From positions 1 through 6,507 of the forward strand of contig CACXEL010000376.1 of NCBI GenBank assembly GCA_902766655.1: 6,507 bases of DNA. Direction: 5' to 3'. Below are positions 1 through 6,093 of the stretch, in pieces (the stretch's first letter is position 1; each line of letters begins with the position of its first letter). The notes under the pieces were generated by a model. That model ran no database searches. It was not told where the DNA came from and saw nothing but the letters and a program-made list of their open reading frames with translations. The position numbers were made by a program, and so were the translations under genes. This DNA is from an uncultured Lachnospiraceae bacterium (lineage in GTDB: Bacteria > Bacillota > Clostridia > Lachnospirales > Lachnospiraceae).

Positions 1-324
1 CTGGATGGTCTTGAAGTTGGTCAGCATGCCGCCGAGCCATCTCTCGTTGACGTAGTACATACCGCAGCGGGAAGCCTCGGTCCGGATGGCATCCTGGGCC
101 TGCTTCTTGGTGCCTACGAAGAGGATCTTGCCGCCGTTCTTGACGATATCAACGACTGCGTTGTAAGCGTCGTCGACCATGCCTACGGACTTCTGAAGGT
201 CGATGATGTAGATGCCGTTGCGCTCGGTGTAGATGTACGGCTTCATCTTGGGGTTCCAGCGTCTGGTCTGATGTCCGAAATGGACGCCTGCTTCGAGCAG
301 CTGCTTCATGGAAATAACACTCAT
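1..324 (-). CDS. rpsB: 30S ribosomal protein S2, N-terminal part (cut by window edge)
   Basis: S2 is a small-subunit ribosomal protein that binds between head and body of the 30S particle and is needed to recruit S1 and initiate translation. Only the first 108 codons are in the window; the family is usually about 230-260 residues, so the remainder lies to the left. Family hallmarks read directly: [20 protein letters not shown] (residues 6-25), the IYIIDLQK segment (38-45), [10 protein letters not shown] (67-76) and the [14 protein letters not shown] stretch near the right end of the fragment. The ATG at 322-324 is preceded by AAGGAG (334-339) at 9 nt, which fixes the start. It has its own strong promoter and a structured leader, so it is probably transcribed independently of the argS operon upstream. 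The downstream partner is usually tsf, but that is outside the window. Confidence 0.98.
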   Translation of the reverse strand, partial: MSVISMKQLLEAGVHFGHQTRRWNPKMKPYIYTERNGIYIIDLQKSVGMVDDAYNAVVDIVKNGGKILFVGTKKQAQDAIRTEASRCGMYYVNERWLGGMLTNFKTIQ

Positions 325-427
325 TTTCAGTTTCTCCTTTTTGGTTTTTTTGCCACCCATATGGTTCCAGCCGGCGAGACCCTGCGGGCACCGATCACCG
401 GAATTCCCATATGTGATTTTTGCAACA
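325..427 (-). promoter_or_regulatory. Structured 5' leader of rpsB, candidate S2 autoregulatory RNA
   Basis: If transcription starts about 7 nt downstream of the -10 box, the rpsB mRNA carries a leader of about 100 nt. Two nested stems can be drawn by eye. The outer stem pairs 358-364 with 407-413 (7 bp, CATATGG/CCATATG). The inner stem pairs 371-377 with 395-401 (7 bp, one G-U). Internal loops of 5-6 nt separate them, and a small CCC/GGG hairpin (380-382 with 386-388) sits at the apex. The region between the stem base and the AAGGAG is A-rich and probably single-stranded. Known: rpsB is autoregulated by S2 through its leader in Escherichia coli. Inferred: this leader could do the same job. 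The fold is a hand-drawn proposal, not an energy calculation. Confidence 0.5.
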
Positions 428-433
428 GATGGT

Positions 434-463
434 ATTATAACACAGCGCAAAAAATGAAGTCAA
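434..463 (-). promoter_or_regulatory. Sigma-A promoter of rpsB
   Basis: On the minus strand the -35 box is TTGACT (458-463) and the -10 box is a perfect TATAAT (434-439), with an 18-nt spacer. The expected start of transcription is near 427, about 100 nt before the rpsB ATG. The -35 box begins only 15 nt after the stop codon of the HAD-CPBP gene, and no U-tract terminator lies between them. Read-through from the argS operon into rpsB is therefore possible. Confidence 0.85.
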
Positions 464-476
464 TACTCATTTGCGC
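445..476. repeat. Inverted repeat flanking the rpsB -35 box
   Basis: A 7-bp perfect inverted repeat, gcgcaaa (445-451) and tttgcgc (470-476), brackets the -35 hexamer at 458-463. In RNA the stem can extend by three more pairs (TGA/TCA) if three U residues bulge out. It could be an operator over the promoter or a weak transcript-end hairpin for the preceding HAD-CPBP gene. No run of U follows it on either strand, so it is not a classical terminator. Confidence 0.4.
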
Positions 477-478
477 CG

Positions 479-2011
479 TCACACCACATTCACGCGCTTC
501 CTCTGCGCAAGCAGATAAATCATATAAATGAGGCCAACGCACATGATGCCGAGCGTGACATAATTGTAGATTGTCAGCACCGTACCCTCCAGGGTCAGCT
601 TGTTGCCGACGAGGGCCAGCAGATTGTTGGCCGCGTGGATGGTCACCGTGGCCCAGATCGTCCCGAAATGCTCGTACATGAGGGCCATGAAGCACCCCAT
701 GAGGAAGCCGTAGATACCCTGGACAATATTCCCGTGAATGGCGCCGAACAGGAAGGCCGACACGCACACGGCCACCGGCACGCCGGCGTAATCCCGAAGT
801 CTCCGGTAGACGAGCCCGCGCATGACCAGCTCCTCCGCCAGGGGCGCCAGAATGACGATCCCGAGAAAGAGGATGGGCAGGGGTGTCTTGCTGTACATGG
901 CTTCGCTGGTCGCCTCGTAGGCGGCGTCATGGACATTCAGCCAGCCGACCATGTAGGAGACCATGGTCGAGGCCAGGATGGCCGCACAGGCCGTTCCCGC
1001 ACAGTCAAGCGGCCCGAAGCCGCAGTGCTCAAGAAGACCGCCGCCACGTGCTTTTCGCTGCCTCTCATCGATTGAGAAGCAGATGAACGCCACGAAGACC
1101 ACGATGGCATCTGCGATGGCAGTTCCGCCGAGCCCGCCGACCATACTGTCCCAGAGCTGTGTGAAGGTCTCGTAATCGACAAGCCTGTAAACGATACCGT
1201 TCATGACAGCTGCCAGCGCCATGACAAAGACGAACTGGATCCCGTAGAAGAGGATGAGCGGGTATACCACACGCCAGATCATGAAAAGCGGCTTGTGACC
1301 GGTAGCTATACGGCCCATGGAGCCCACAGGGGCGTAGGCCTTCTCTCCGGCCCGCTTCTGCCCGATCAGAACGTTTCTCAGCTCCCTGGGCGTGTCCACG
1401 ATGCAGGCGGCTCCCTGACCGCTGAGCTCCTCCAGAGAGCCGTAACCGTAGGTGACGCCGATGGCATCCAGCCCGCAGGCCCGGGCGCCTATGAGGTCGT
1501 GCATCTTGTCACCGACCATGACGACCTCACCGCGGCGGTCCTGCATGCCTGTCCTGAGGAGCGCTTCCTCTATGACGTCCGGCTTGGCCGTCCGCCGGCC
1601 GTCCATCTCGGAGCCCACGATGGCGCTGAAATAAACGTCAATCCCGAAATGCTCGAGAATGATGCGGCAGAAGCCCTCCGGCTTGGAGGAGGTCAGGACA
1701 AGGCTGAGCCCCTCGCTCCTCAGCTGCCTCAGCAGCTCCTGAATGCCAGGATACAGCCGGTTCTCAAAAATGCCGATCGGCTTGAAGTATTCCCGGTAGG
1801 CCTCAACAGCGCGCTCTCCCTGCGCCTCGTCACAGCCCGTATAGGCCATGAACTGCTCCTTGAGGGGCGGTCCGACAAAGCTCCTCAGGCTGGCCGGGTC
1901 TTCCACCTCTATGCCGAACTCCTTTTTCAGGGCATACCGGACACTTTTCGTGATGCCTTCGCCCGAATCGGTCAGTGTTCCGTCCAGATCAAAGAAAACC
2001 GTTGTCCACAT
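479..2011 (-). CDS. Fusion protein: HAD-superfamily phosphatase + CPBP-family intramembrane protease
   Basis: One uninterrupted 510-codon frame carries two complete domains. Residues 1-215 are a HAD subfamily IA phosphatase of the phosphoglycolate phosphatase/5'-nucleotidase-like group: DLDGT nucleophile motif (D8, D10), FVGPPL in the helical cap (45-50), LTSSKP motif II (T107), AKPD motif III (K143), and VGDKMHD motif IV (D168, D172). A polar linker (about 216-241) follows. Residues 242-500 hold about seven or eight hydrophobic segments and all CPBP (Abi/CAAX protease) motifs: EELVMR (E393, E394, R398), FGAIH (F422, H426) and HAANN (H459, N463). The phosphatase half should lie in the cytosol and the protease half in the membrane. 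The ATG at 2009-2011 was chosen because GAGG sits 8 nt upstream and DLDGT then starts at residue 8, as is usual for the family. A longer TTG start at 2056 would overlap argS. The gene starts 22 nt after argS and is probably co-transcribed with it. Substrates of both halves are unknown. Confidence 0.9.
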   Translation of the reverse strand: MWTTVFFDLDGTLTDSGEGITKSVRYALKKEFGIEVEDPASLRSFVGPPLKEQFMAYTGCDEAQGERAVEAYREYFKPIGIFENRLYPGIQELLRQLRSEGLSLVLTSSKPEGFCRIILEHFGIDVYFSAIVGSEMDGRRTAKPDVIEEALLRTGMQDRRGEVVMVGDKMHDLIGARACGLDAIGVTYGYGSLEELSGQGAACIVDTPRELRNVLIGQKRAGEKAYAPVGSMGRIATGHKPLFMIWRVVYPLILFYGIQFVFVMALAAVMNGIVYRLVDYETFTQLWDSMVGGLGGTAIADAIVVFVAFICFSIDERQRKARGGGLLEHCGFGPLDCAGTACAAILASTMVSYMVGWLNVHDAAYEATSEAMYSKTPLPILFLGIVILAPLAEELVMRGLVYRRLRDYAGVPVAVCVSAFLFGAIHGNIVQGIYGFLMGCFMALMYEHFGTIWATVTIHAANNLLALVGNKLTLEGTVLTIYNYVTLGIMCVGLIYMIYLLAQRKRVNVV

Positions 2012-2019
2012 TCTCCAAA

Positions 2020-2023
2020 CCTC
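2020..2023 (-). promoter_or_regulatory. Ribosome binding site that decides the HAD-CPBP start
   Basis: GAGG on the minus strand lies 8 nt before the ATG at 2009-2011, within the 22-nt gap after the argS stop. It supports this ATG over the in-frame TTG at 2054-2056, which would put 15 extra residues before a domain that normally begins almost at the DxD motif. The placement suggests ribosomes finishing argS can reinitiate here. Confidence 0.65.
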
Positions 2024-2033
2024 AAATAATGAA

Positions 2034-3809
2034 TCACATATGATCGGGTGCGCCAAAGCCCAGAATGTCGATGCTCTTCTCCAGGATCTGCCTGGTCACC
2101 TTGAGAAGTCTCAGGTAACCGGCCCTGCGTGCCGGATCCTCCTCGGTGAGGATCCTGGTGGCGTGATAGAAGCGGTTGAAATCGTTGGCTGTCTGGTAAA
2201 TGTAAGCGCAGATTCTGTGCGGGGCAAGCTCCTCGCAGGCATCGCCGATCATGGGGCCGAATTTGGCCAGGTCAAGCATAAGGTCCTTCTCCTCCGGTGT
2301 GGCGGGTGCGAGAAGGGGTGCGTCCTCCGCGTCCTCCCCTGCCCGCTCAAGGATGGACTTGATCCGGACGATGGTGTAAAGGATATAGGGGCCGGTATTT
2401 CCCTCGAAGGAGGTGAACTTTTCGGTGTCGAAAATATAATCCTTGGAGGCCTGGTTGCTCAGGTCGCCATACTTGATGGCGGACAGGGATACGATCTCGG
2501 CCGTGGCCTCGGCATCCTCCTCGCGGACGTTCTTGTTCTCGCGGATCTTCCGGACCATCTCCTCCTTGATTTCATCGAGGAGGGATTCCAGGCGCATAAC
2601 GCCGCCCGCCCTGGTCTTGAAAGGCTTGCCGTCGCGGCCGTTCATGGTACCGAAGCCGACGTGGATGAGCTTCGTGTCCTCCCCAACGATTCCGGCCTTT
2701 CTGACTGCCCGGAAGACCTGGGTGAAGTAGAGGGACTGGCGCTTGTCCACCACATAGATGATCTCATCGGGATGATAGAGGTCCATGCGCTCTACGATGG
2801 TCGCCATATCCGTTGTATTGTAGAGGGAGGCGCCGTCGGACTTTAAGACCATGCAGGGCGGAACTGTCTTCCTGTCGGTCTCCTCGGCGACGTCTATGAC
2901 CAGGGCGCCCTGGTCATAGTGTGCGATTCCCTCGTCCTTGAGGCGCTGCACCATGCCCGGGATGATGGGCTCCGCGTCCGATTCGCCCTTCCAGAGGTCG
3001 AAGTCCACGTTGAGCCGCTCATAGTTGCGCTTTAAGTCAGCCACGGAGACCTTGATGATCTGCTGCCAGAGGGCATAGTAGCCCGGCCGCTTCATCTGCA
3101 GCTGGTGGGTGGCCTCCATGGCCTCCGCCTTATACTGCTCGTCCTCCTTGGACCTGGCGGAGGCGAAAGGATAGATTTCCTCCAGCTCGCCGATGGTGAA
3201 GGGGGCTTCCTCCGGGTAGGCGGACAGGTCTTCCGGCGCGTCATCTCTGAAATAGATGAGGTCCGGCTTGCGCTCCCTGAGTTCGCGGATGATGAGACCC
3301 ATCTGAAGGCCCCAGTCGCCCAGGTGGACGTCGCCGATCACTTCATGGCCGCAGGCCCGGCAAAGACGCTTGATTGCCTCGCCTATGACGGCAGCGCGCA
3401 GATGCCCGACGTGGAGGGGCTTGGCGACGTTGGGTCCGCCGTAGTCGATAATGATCCTCCTGGGCTCCCCGGCCTGCTCGATGCCCAGGAAGGGGTCGCA
3501 GGAGGCCTTCTCCACGTAATCAGCCAGGAAAGCAGGCTCAACGATGATATTGATGAAGCCGGGCTTCACCACCTGGGCCCGGAAGGTCCCGGCGTTCCCA
3601 GGCTCCTCCATGGCTTTCGCGAGGACCTCGTCGGCAATCATAAAGGGGGCCTTATGGTACTTCTTGGCGGCGGAAAGAGCGCCGTTGCACTGGTATTCGC
3701 AGAGGTCGGGCCGATTCGAGAGCGCGACCTGGCCGTAGGATGCGTCATAGCCGGCCGCCTCGAAGGCCGCCCCGAACCGTTCCGTCAGAATATCCTGTAT
3801 TTTTTTCAT
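2034..3809 (-). CDS. argS: Arginyl-tRNA synthetase
   Basis: This class I aminoacyl-tRNA synthetase charges tRNA-Arg with arginine using ATP. At 591 residues it is complete; E. coli ArgRS has 577. Domains in order: N-terminal additional domain recognising the tRNA D-loop (about 1-90); Rossmann catalytic core with the HIGH motif as HVGH (133-136) just after GPNVAKPL; the GDWGLQMG segment (164-171); the KMSK-equivalent KPFKTRAGG (395-403), the degenerate form typical of ArgRS; and the DALR anticodon-binding domain from about 472 (NTGPYILYT) to the end, closing in GFGAPDHM like other family members. The ATG at 3807-3809 has GGAG (3819-3822) 9 nt upstream. It is the first gene of a likely two-gene operon with the HAD-CPBP fusion. 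The predicted leader is only about 48 nt, too short for a T-box, so tRNA-sensing attenuation is not expected. Confidence 0.98.
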   Translation of the reverse strand: MKKIQDILTERFGAAFEAAGYDASYGQVALSNRPDLCEYQCNGALSAAKKYHKAPFMIADEVLAKAMEEPGNAGTFRAQVVKPGFINIIVEPAFLADYVEKASCDPFLGIEQAGEPRRIIIDYGGPNVAKPLHVGHLRAAVIGEAIKRLCRACGHEVIGDVHLGDWGLQMGLIIRELRERKPDLIYFRDDAPEDLSAYPEEAPFTIGELEEIYPFASARSKEDEQYKAEAMEATHQLQMKRPGYYALWQQIIKVSVADLKRNYERLNVDFDLWKGESDAEPIIPGMVQRLKDEGIAHYDQGALVIDVAEETDRKTVPPCMVLKSDGASLYNTTDMATIVERMDLYHPDEIIYVVDKRQSLYFTQVFRAVRKAGIVGEDTKLIHVGFGTMNGRDGKPFKTRAGGVMRLESLLDEIKEEMVRKIRENKNVREEDAEATAEIVSLSAIKYGDLSNQASKDYIFDTEKFTSFEGNTGPYILYTIVRIKSILERAGEDAEDAPLLAPATPEEKDLMLDLAKFGPMIGDACEELAPHRICAYIYQTANDFNRFYHATRILTEEDPARRAGYLRLLKVTRQILEKSIDILGFGAPDHM

Positions 3810-3862
3810 TGTGTGTTACTCCGTTCGTTGAAAAATATCGCTTCTTTAATATAACGTATCTC

Positions 3863-3890
3863 AGTATAGCATCTGCCTTCCCATTTTGAA
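3863..3890 (-). promoter_or_regulatory. Probable promoter of argS
   Basis: On the minus strand an extended -10 element, TGCTATACT (TATACT at 3863-3868), lies 16 nt from a weak -35, TTCAAA (3885-3890). The start of transcription would be near 3857, giving a leader of about 48 nt without visible riboswitch or T-box architecture. Confidence 0.55.
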
Positions 3891-3895
3891 AGCCC

Positions 3896-3911
3896 TCTTT
3901 CAGTGGAAAGA
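3896..3911. repeat. Short inverted repeat between the divergent argS and degV promoters
   Basis: The arms tctttc (3896-3901) and gaaaga (3906-3911) are perfect and separated by 4 bp. They sit 5 bp upstream of the argS -35 box and about 40 bp upstream of the degV -35 box. This position would suit an operator or activator site, but a 6-bp arm can arise by chance. Confidence 0.25.
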
Positions 3912-3951
3912 TACCCTCCTCTTTGCGATACGTTTTGGCTTATCTGTCGCC

Positions 3952-3979
3952 TTGTTATTATTTTCAGGTATGGTATACT
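3952..3979 (+). promoter_or_regulatory. Probable promoter of the degV-family gene
   Basis: A -35 TTGTTA (3952-3957) and an extended -10, TGGTATACT (TATACT at 3974-3979), are separated by 16 nt. The start of transcription would be near 3986, about 40 nt before the ATG. It is divergent from the argS promoter. Confidence 0.6.
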
Positions 3980-4012
3980 CCCCCTTGAACATCACTGCAA
4001 AAACTGTGTATC

Positions 4013-4017
4013 GGAGG
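4013..4017 (+). promoter_or_regulatory. Ribosome binding site that decides the degV start
   Basis: GGAGG lies 9 nt before the ATG at 4027-4029. The reading frame is open further upstream to 3886, but that extension runs through the predicted promoter and has no family similarity. The start at 4027 is therefore preferred. Confidence 0.85.
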
Positions 4018-4026
4018 TCCTTGTCA

Positions 4027-4920
4027 ATGAATCCCTTCTGCATCATATCCGATTCCTCATGTGATCTTGCCGATTCACAGCTGGAGGCGCTGGATATCAG
4101 GGTCATTCCTTTTTATGTTTCTTTTGACCAGAAGATATACCGCCGGGAGAGAAAAGAGCTCTCCCTGGAGGTCTTTTACCGCCGGCTGACCTCTGACAGG
4201 ATCTTTCCCAAAAGCTCCATGCCATCCATCGGCGATTACTGCGATGCCTTTCAGGCGGCCATCGCGGACGGTTACCGGGAGATCTGCTGCATCACCATCA
4301 CGCGAAAGTTCTCCGGTTCCTTCAACGCGGCTCTGGACGCCAGGGAGATCATTCTGGAGGACTATCCGGGTGTGGACATCCGGGTCATCGACAGCTGGCA
4401 GGCAACCGGCGGTCAGGGGCTCACGGTCATAGAAGTCTGCCGGATGCGCGATGCCGGTTACTCCTTCGAGGACACTGTAAGGCGGCTCATGGAGATCCGC
4501 GGGACGTCCCGGATCATGTTCATGATCGGCAGCCTGGAGTATCTCTCCCGGGGCGGCCGGATCGGCAAGGCAGCAGCAGTCGGCGCAAACCTGCTGAACC
4601 TGAATCCTTTGCTCGAGCTCTACGACGCGGAGCTCCAGGCCTACGGCACCGCCAGAGGGCGGAAGAAGGCCATGAAGAAGGTGGTCGAGATGGTCAACGA
4701 CTATTTTAAGAAGAACAGGCTCAGCTTCGACGACTATGATTTTGGAGTCTGTCAGGGATACAGCTCCGGTGCGGACGCCGAGACCGTGAGAGCGAACCTC
4801 GAAAAACTGCTCGGCAGAAGACTTACGATACCCGATTTCCATGTGGGCGTCACCATCGGGACCTACACCGGGCCGGATCCGGTCGGGATCACCTTTATCA
4901 GGAAATACAACAGACCCTGA
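4027..4920 (+). CDS. DegV family protein (FakB-type fatty-acid-binding protein)
   Basis: DegV/FakB proteins bind a fatty acid in a deep pocket. In Firmicutes they present it to the kinase FakA, which makes acyl-phosphate for phospholipid synthesis. The 297-residue product has the normal family length (about 280-300). Motifs in order: ISDSSCDL near the N-terminus (7-14); KSSMPS (62-67), matching the usual TSQPS; ITRKFSGSFNAA (91-102), matching the Ser/Gly loop that binds the carboxylate; VIDSWQATGGQGL (120-132); LEYLSRGGRIG (170-180); and the C-terminal VGVTIGTYTGPDPVG (273-287). There is no signal peptide or membrane segment, so it is cytosolic. It is transcribed alone, divergently from argS, and ends at a strong terminator. 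No FakA (DAK2-type kinase) gene is in the window, so the partner would have to be elsewhere. Assignment to the family is firm; the fatty-acid specificity is not readable. Confidence 0.93.
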   Translation: MNPFCIISDSSCDLADSQLEALDIRVIPFYVSFDQKIYRRERKELSLEVFYRRLTSDRIFPKSSMPSIGDYCDAFQAAIADGYREICCITITRKFSGSFNAALDAREIILEDYPGVDIRVIDSWQATGGQGLTVIEVCRMRDAGYSFEDTVRRLMEIRGTSRIMFMIGSLEYLSRGGRIGKAAAVGANLLNLNPLLELYDAELQAYGTARGRKKAMKKVVEMVNDYFKKNRLSFDDYDFGVCQGYSSGADAETVRANLEKLLGRRLTIPDFHVGVTIGTYTGPDPVGITFIRKYNRP

Positions 4921-4986
4921 GAGAGTGCGAGGGAATGGCCACGCACACTGCTCCCGCACGTCCGGTTCCTTCATAATATGATATAG

Positions 4987-5041
4987 GCCGGCCTCCTGCT
5001 CTGACTATACCGTCAGAACAGGAGGCCGGCTCATTTTTTTT
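4987..5041 (+). terminator. Strong intrinsic terminator after degV, at the convergence with metA
   Basis: A 12-bp perfect GC-rich stem (4987-4998 with 5019-5030) continues after one C-A mismatch into a 6-bp stem (5000-5005 with 5012-5017) and a 6-nt loop. Three bases later comes a run of eight T (5034-5041) on the plus strand, so it terminates degV. On the minus strand the same hairpin is preceded by eight A but followed only by a mixed AT stretch. It may also slow transcripts arriving from metA, less efficiently. Confidence 0.95.
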
Positions 5042-5130
5042 GTAGGTTTCAAATCATCAGGGCCTGGTCGAAATGCCTGCGGGGCGCATCCGGCGGGCCG
5101 GGTACAGTGCTGAGTGGGTACAACGGCTTG

Positions 5131-6087
5131 TCACATGTGCTCACGGAAATTGTCCGGGATACTATCGCCCCAGGGCGTTCCGTCCAGATCGTAAGGCGTG
5201 CTCTGGTAGACGTAGTAGTTGAGCCAGTTGGTGTAGATGGCGTTGGCGTGGGACCGCCACAGAAGGATCGGGCGCCGCCCCGGATCGTCGTCCGGGAAGT
5301 AGTTGACGGGCAGGTCGATATCCAGCCCCTTCTTCCTGTCGCGCTCGTACTCCCGCCGCAGCTGCATCCGTCCGTACTCGGGATGGCCCATGATGAAGAT
5401 CTTGCGCCCGTTGTCCGACATGGACAAGGAGACGCCGGCCTCCTCAGACTTGGCCAGGACCGTGATGGCCGGGCAGGCCTGAATTTCTTTGGCGGGGACC
5501 TCGGTGTAGCGGGACTGGGGCATGAGGAACTGGTCGTCGAAGCCCCTGAGGAGAGGCACCTTGCGGTTGTAGACCTTGTGCCAGTAGAGGCCGAAAAGCT
5601 TCTTGCCCAGATCCTTCTTGGGCAGGCCGTAGTAATAGTACATGGCAGCCTGGGCACCCCAGCAGAGGTAAATCGTGGAGGTCACGTGGGTGTTGATCCA
5701 GGAGAAGACACGGGTGAGCTCGTCCCAGTAGTCCACGTCCTCATATTTCATCTGCTCCACGGGTGCGCCGGTCACGATCATGCCATCATAGTGGTGGCGG
5801 CGTACGTCCTCGAAGGTCTTGTAGAACTCCATCAGGTGGCTCCTGGGCGTATGCCTGGAGGTATGGGATTCCATGTACATGAGCGTCACATCGATCTGCA
5901 GGGGGGTGTTGGACAGCTCCCTCAGGATCTGCAGCTCCGTATCCTCCTTCATGGGCATGAGGTTGAGGATCAGGATCTGGATGGGACGGATATCCTGGTG
6001 GATGGCCCTGTCCTCGTCCATCACGAAAATGTTCTCCTCCTCCAGGATGCCCCTGACCGGCATATCGTTCGGAATCTTAATTGGCAT
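5131..6087 (-). CDS. metA: Homoserine O-acetyltransferase (MetA/HTS family)
   Basis: MetA acylates the hydroxyl of L-homoserine, the first committed step of methionine synthesis, in the cytosol. The 318-residue protein is close to the family length (E. coli 309) and keeps its numbering. Catalytic Cys142 lies in LCWGAQAA, and His235 and Glu237 in GHPEYGR. LNLMPMK (41-47) and VTGAPVEQM (105-113) are also typical. Residue 111 is Glu. Published work on MetA enzymes links Glu111 to acetyl-CoA use and Gly111, as in E. coli, to succinyl-CoA use. The product is therefore predicted to be O-acetylhomoserine. The ATG at 6085-6087 has GGAGG (6097-6101) 9 nt upstream, inside the end of ligA. The gene begins 6 nt after the ligA stop, so the two are probably one transcript. 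It converges on degV with a terminator between them. Confidence 0.96.
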   Translation of the reverse strand: MPIKIPNDMPVRGILEEENIFVMDEDRAIHQDIRPIQILILNLMPMKEDTELQILRELSNTPLQIDVTLMYMESHTSRHTPRSHLMEFYKTFEDVRRHHYDGMIVTGAPVEQMKYEDVDYWDELTRVFSWINTHVTSTIYLCWGAQAAMYYYYGLPKKDLGKKLFGLYWHKVYNRKVPLLRGFDDQFLMPQSRYTEVPAKEIQACPAITVLAKSEEAGVSLSMSDNGRKIFIMGHPEYGRMQLRREYERDRKKGLDIDLPVNYFPDDDPGRRPILLWRSHANAIYTNWLNYYVYQSTPYDLDGTPWGDSIPDNFREHM

Positions 6088-6093
6088 ACACCT

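Noticed and set aside
2012..2056. N-terminal extension of the HAD-CPBP gene from a TTG at 2054-2056
   Set aside because: It overlaps the end of argS, adds 15 residues before a domain that normally starts at the DxD motif, and lacks the ribosome binding site that the ATG at 2009-2011 has.
3886..4026. N-terminal extension of the DegV-family protein (47 codons)
   Set aside because: It covers the predicted promoter and leader. The first 47 residues do not resemble DegV proteins, whereas the start at 4027 gives the normal family N-terminus and has GGAGG at 9 nt.
4955..4973. Resemblance to a group II intron segment (gcacgtccggttc)
   Set aside because: That short string resembles a sequence often seen near domain IV of group II introns, but its GAGCCGG-type pairing partner, a reverse transcriptase and the catalytic domain V are all absent. 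The match is too short to count.
4075..4974. Long open frame on the minus strand opposite degV (299 codons)
   Set aside because: It is antisense to a well-recognised DegV gene, has no recognisable domain or ribosome binding site, and is explained by GC-rich codon usage of the real gene.
5034..5130. A separate intrinsic terminator for metA on the minus strand
   Set aside because: The 97 nt after the metA stop contain GC-rich stretches but no stem followed by a U-run. Only the hairpin shared with degV is a plausible end point.
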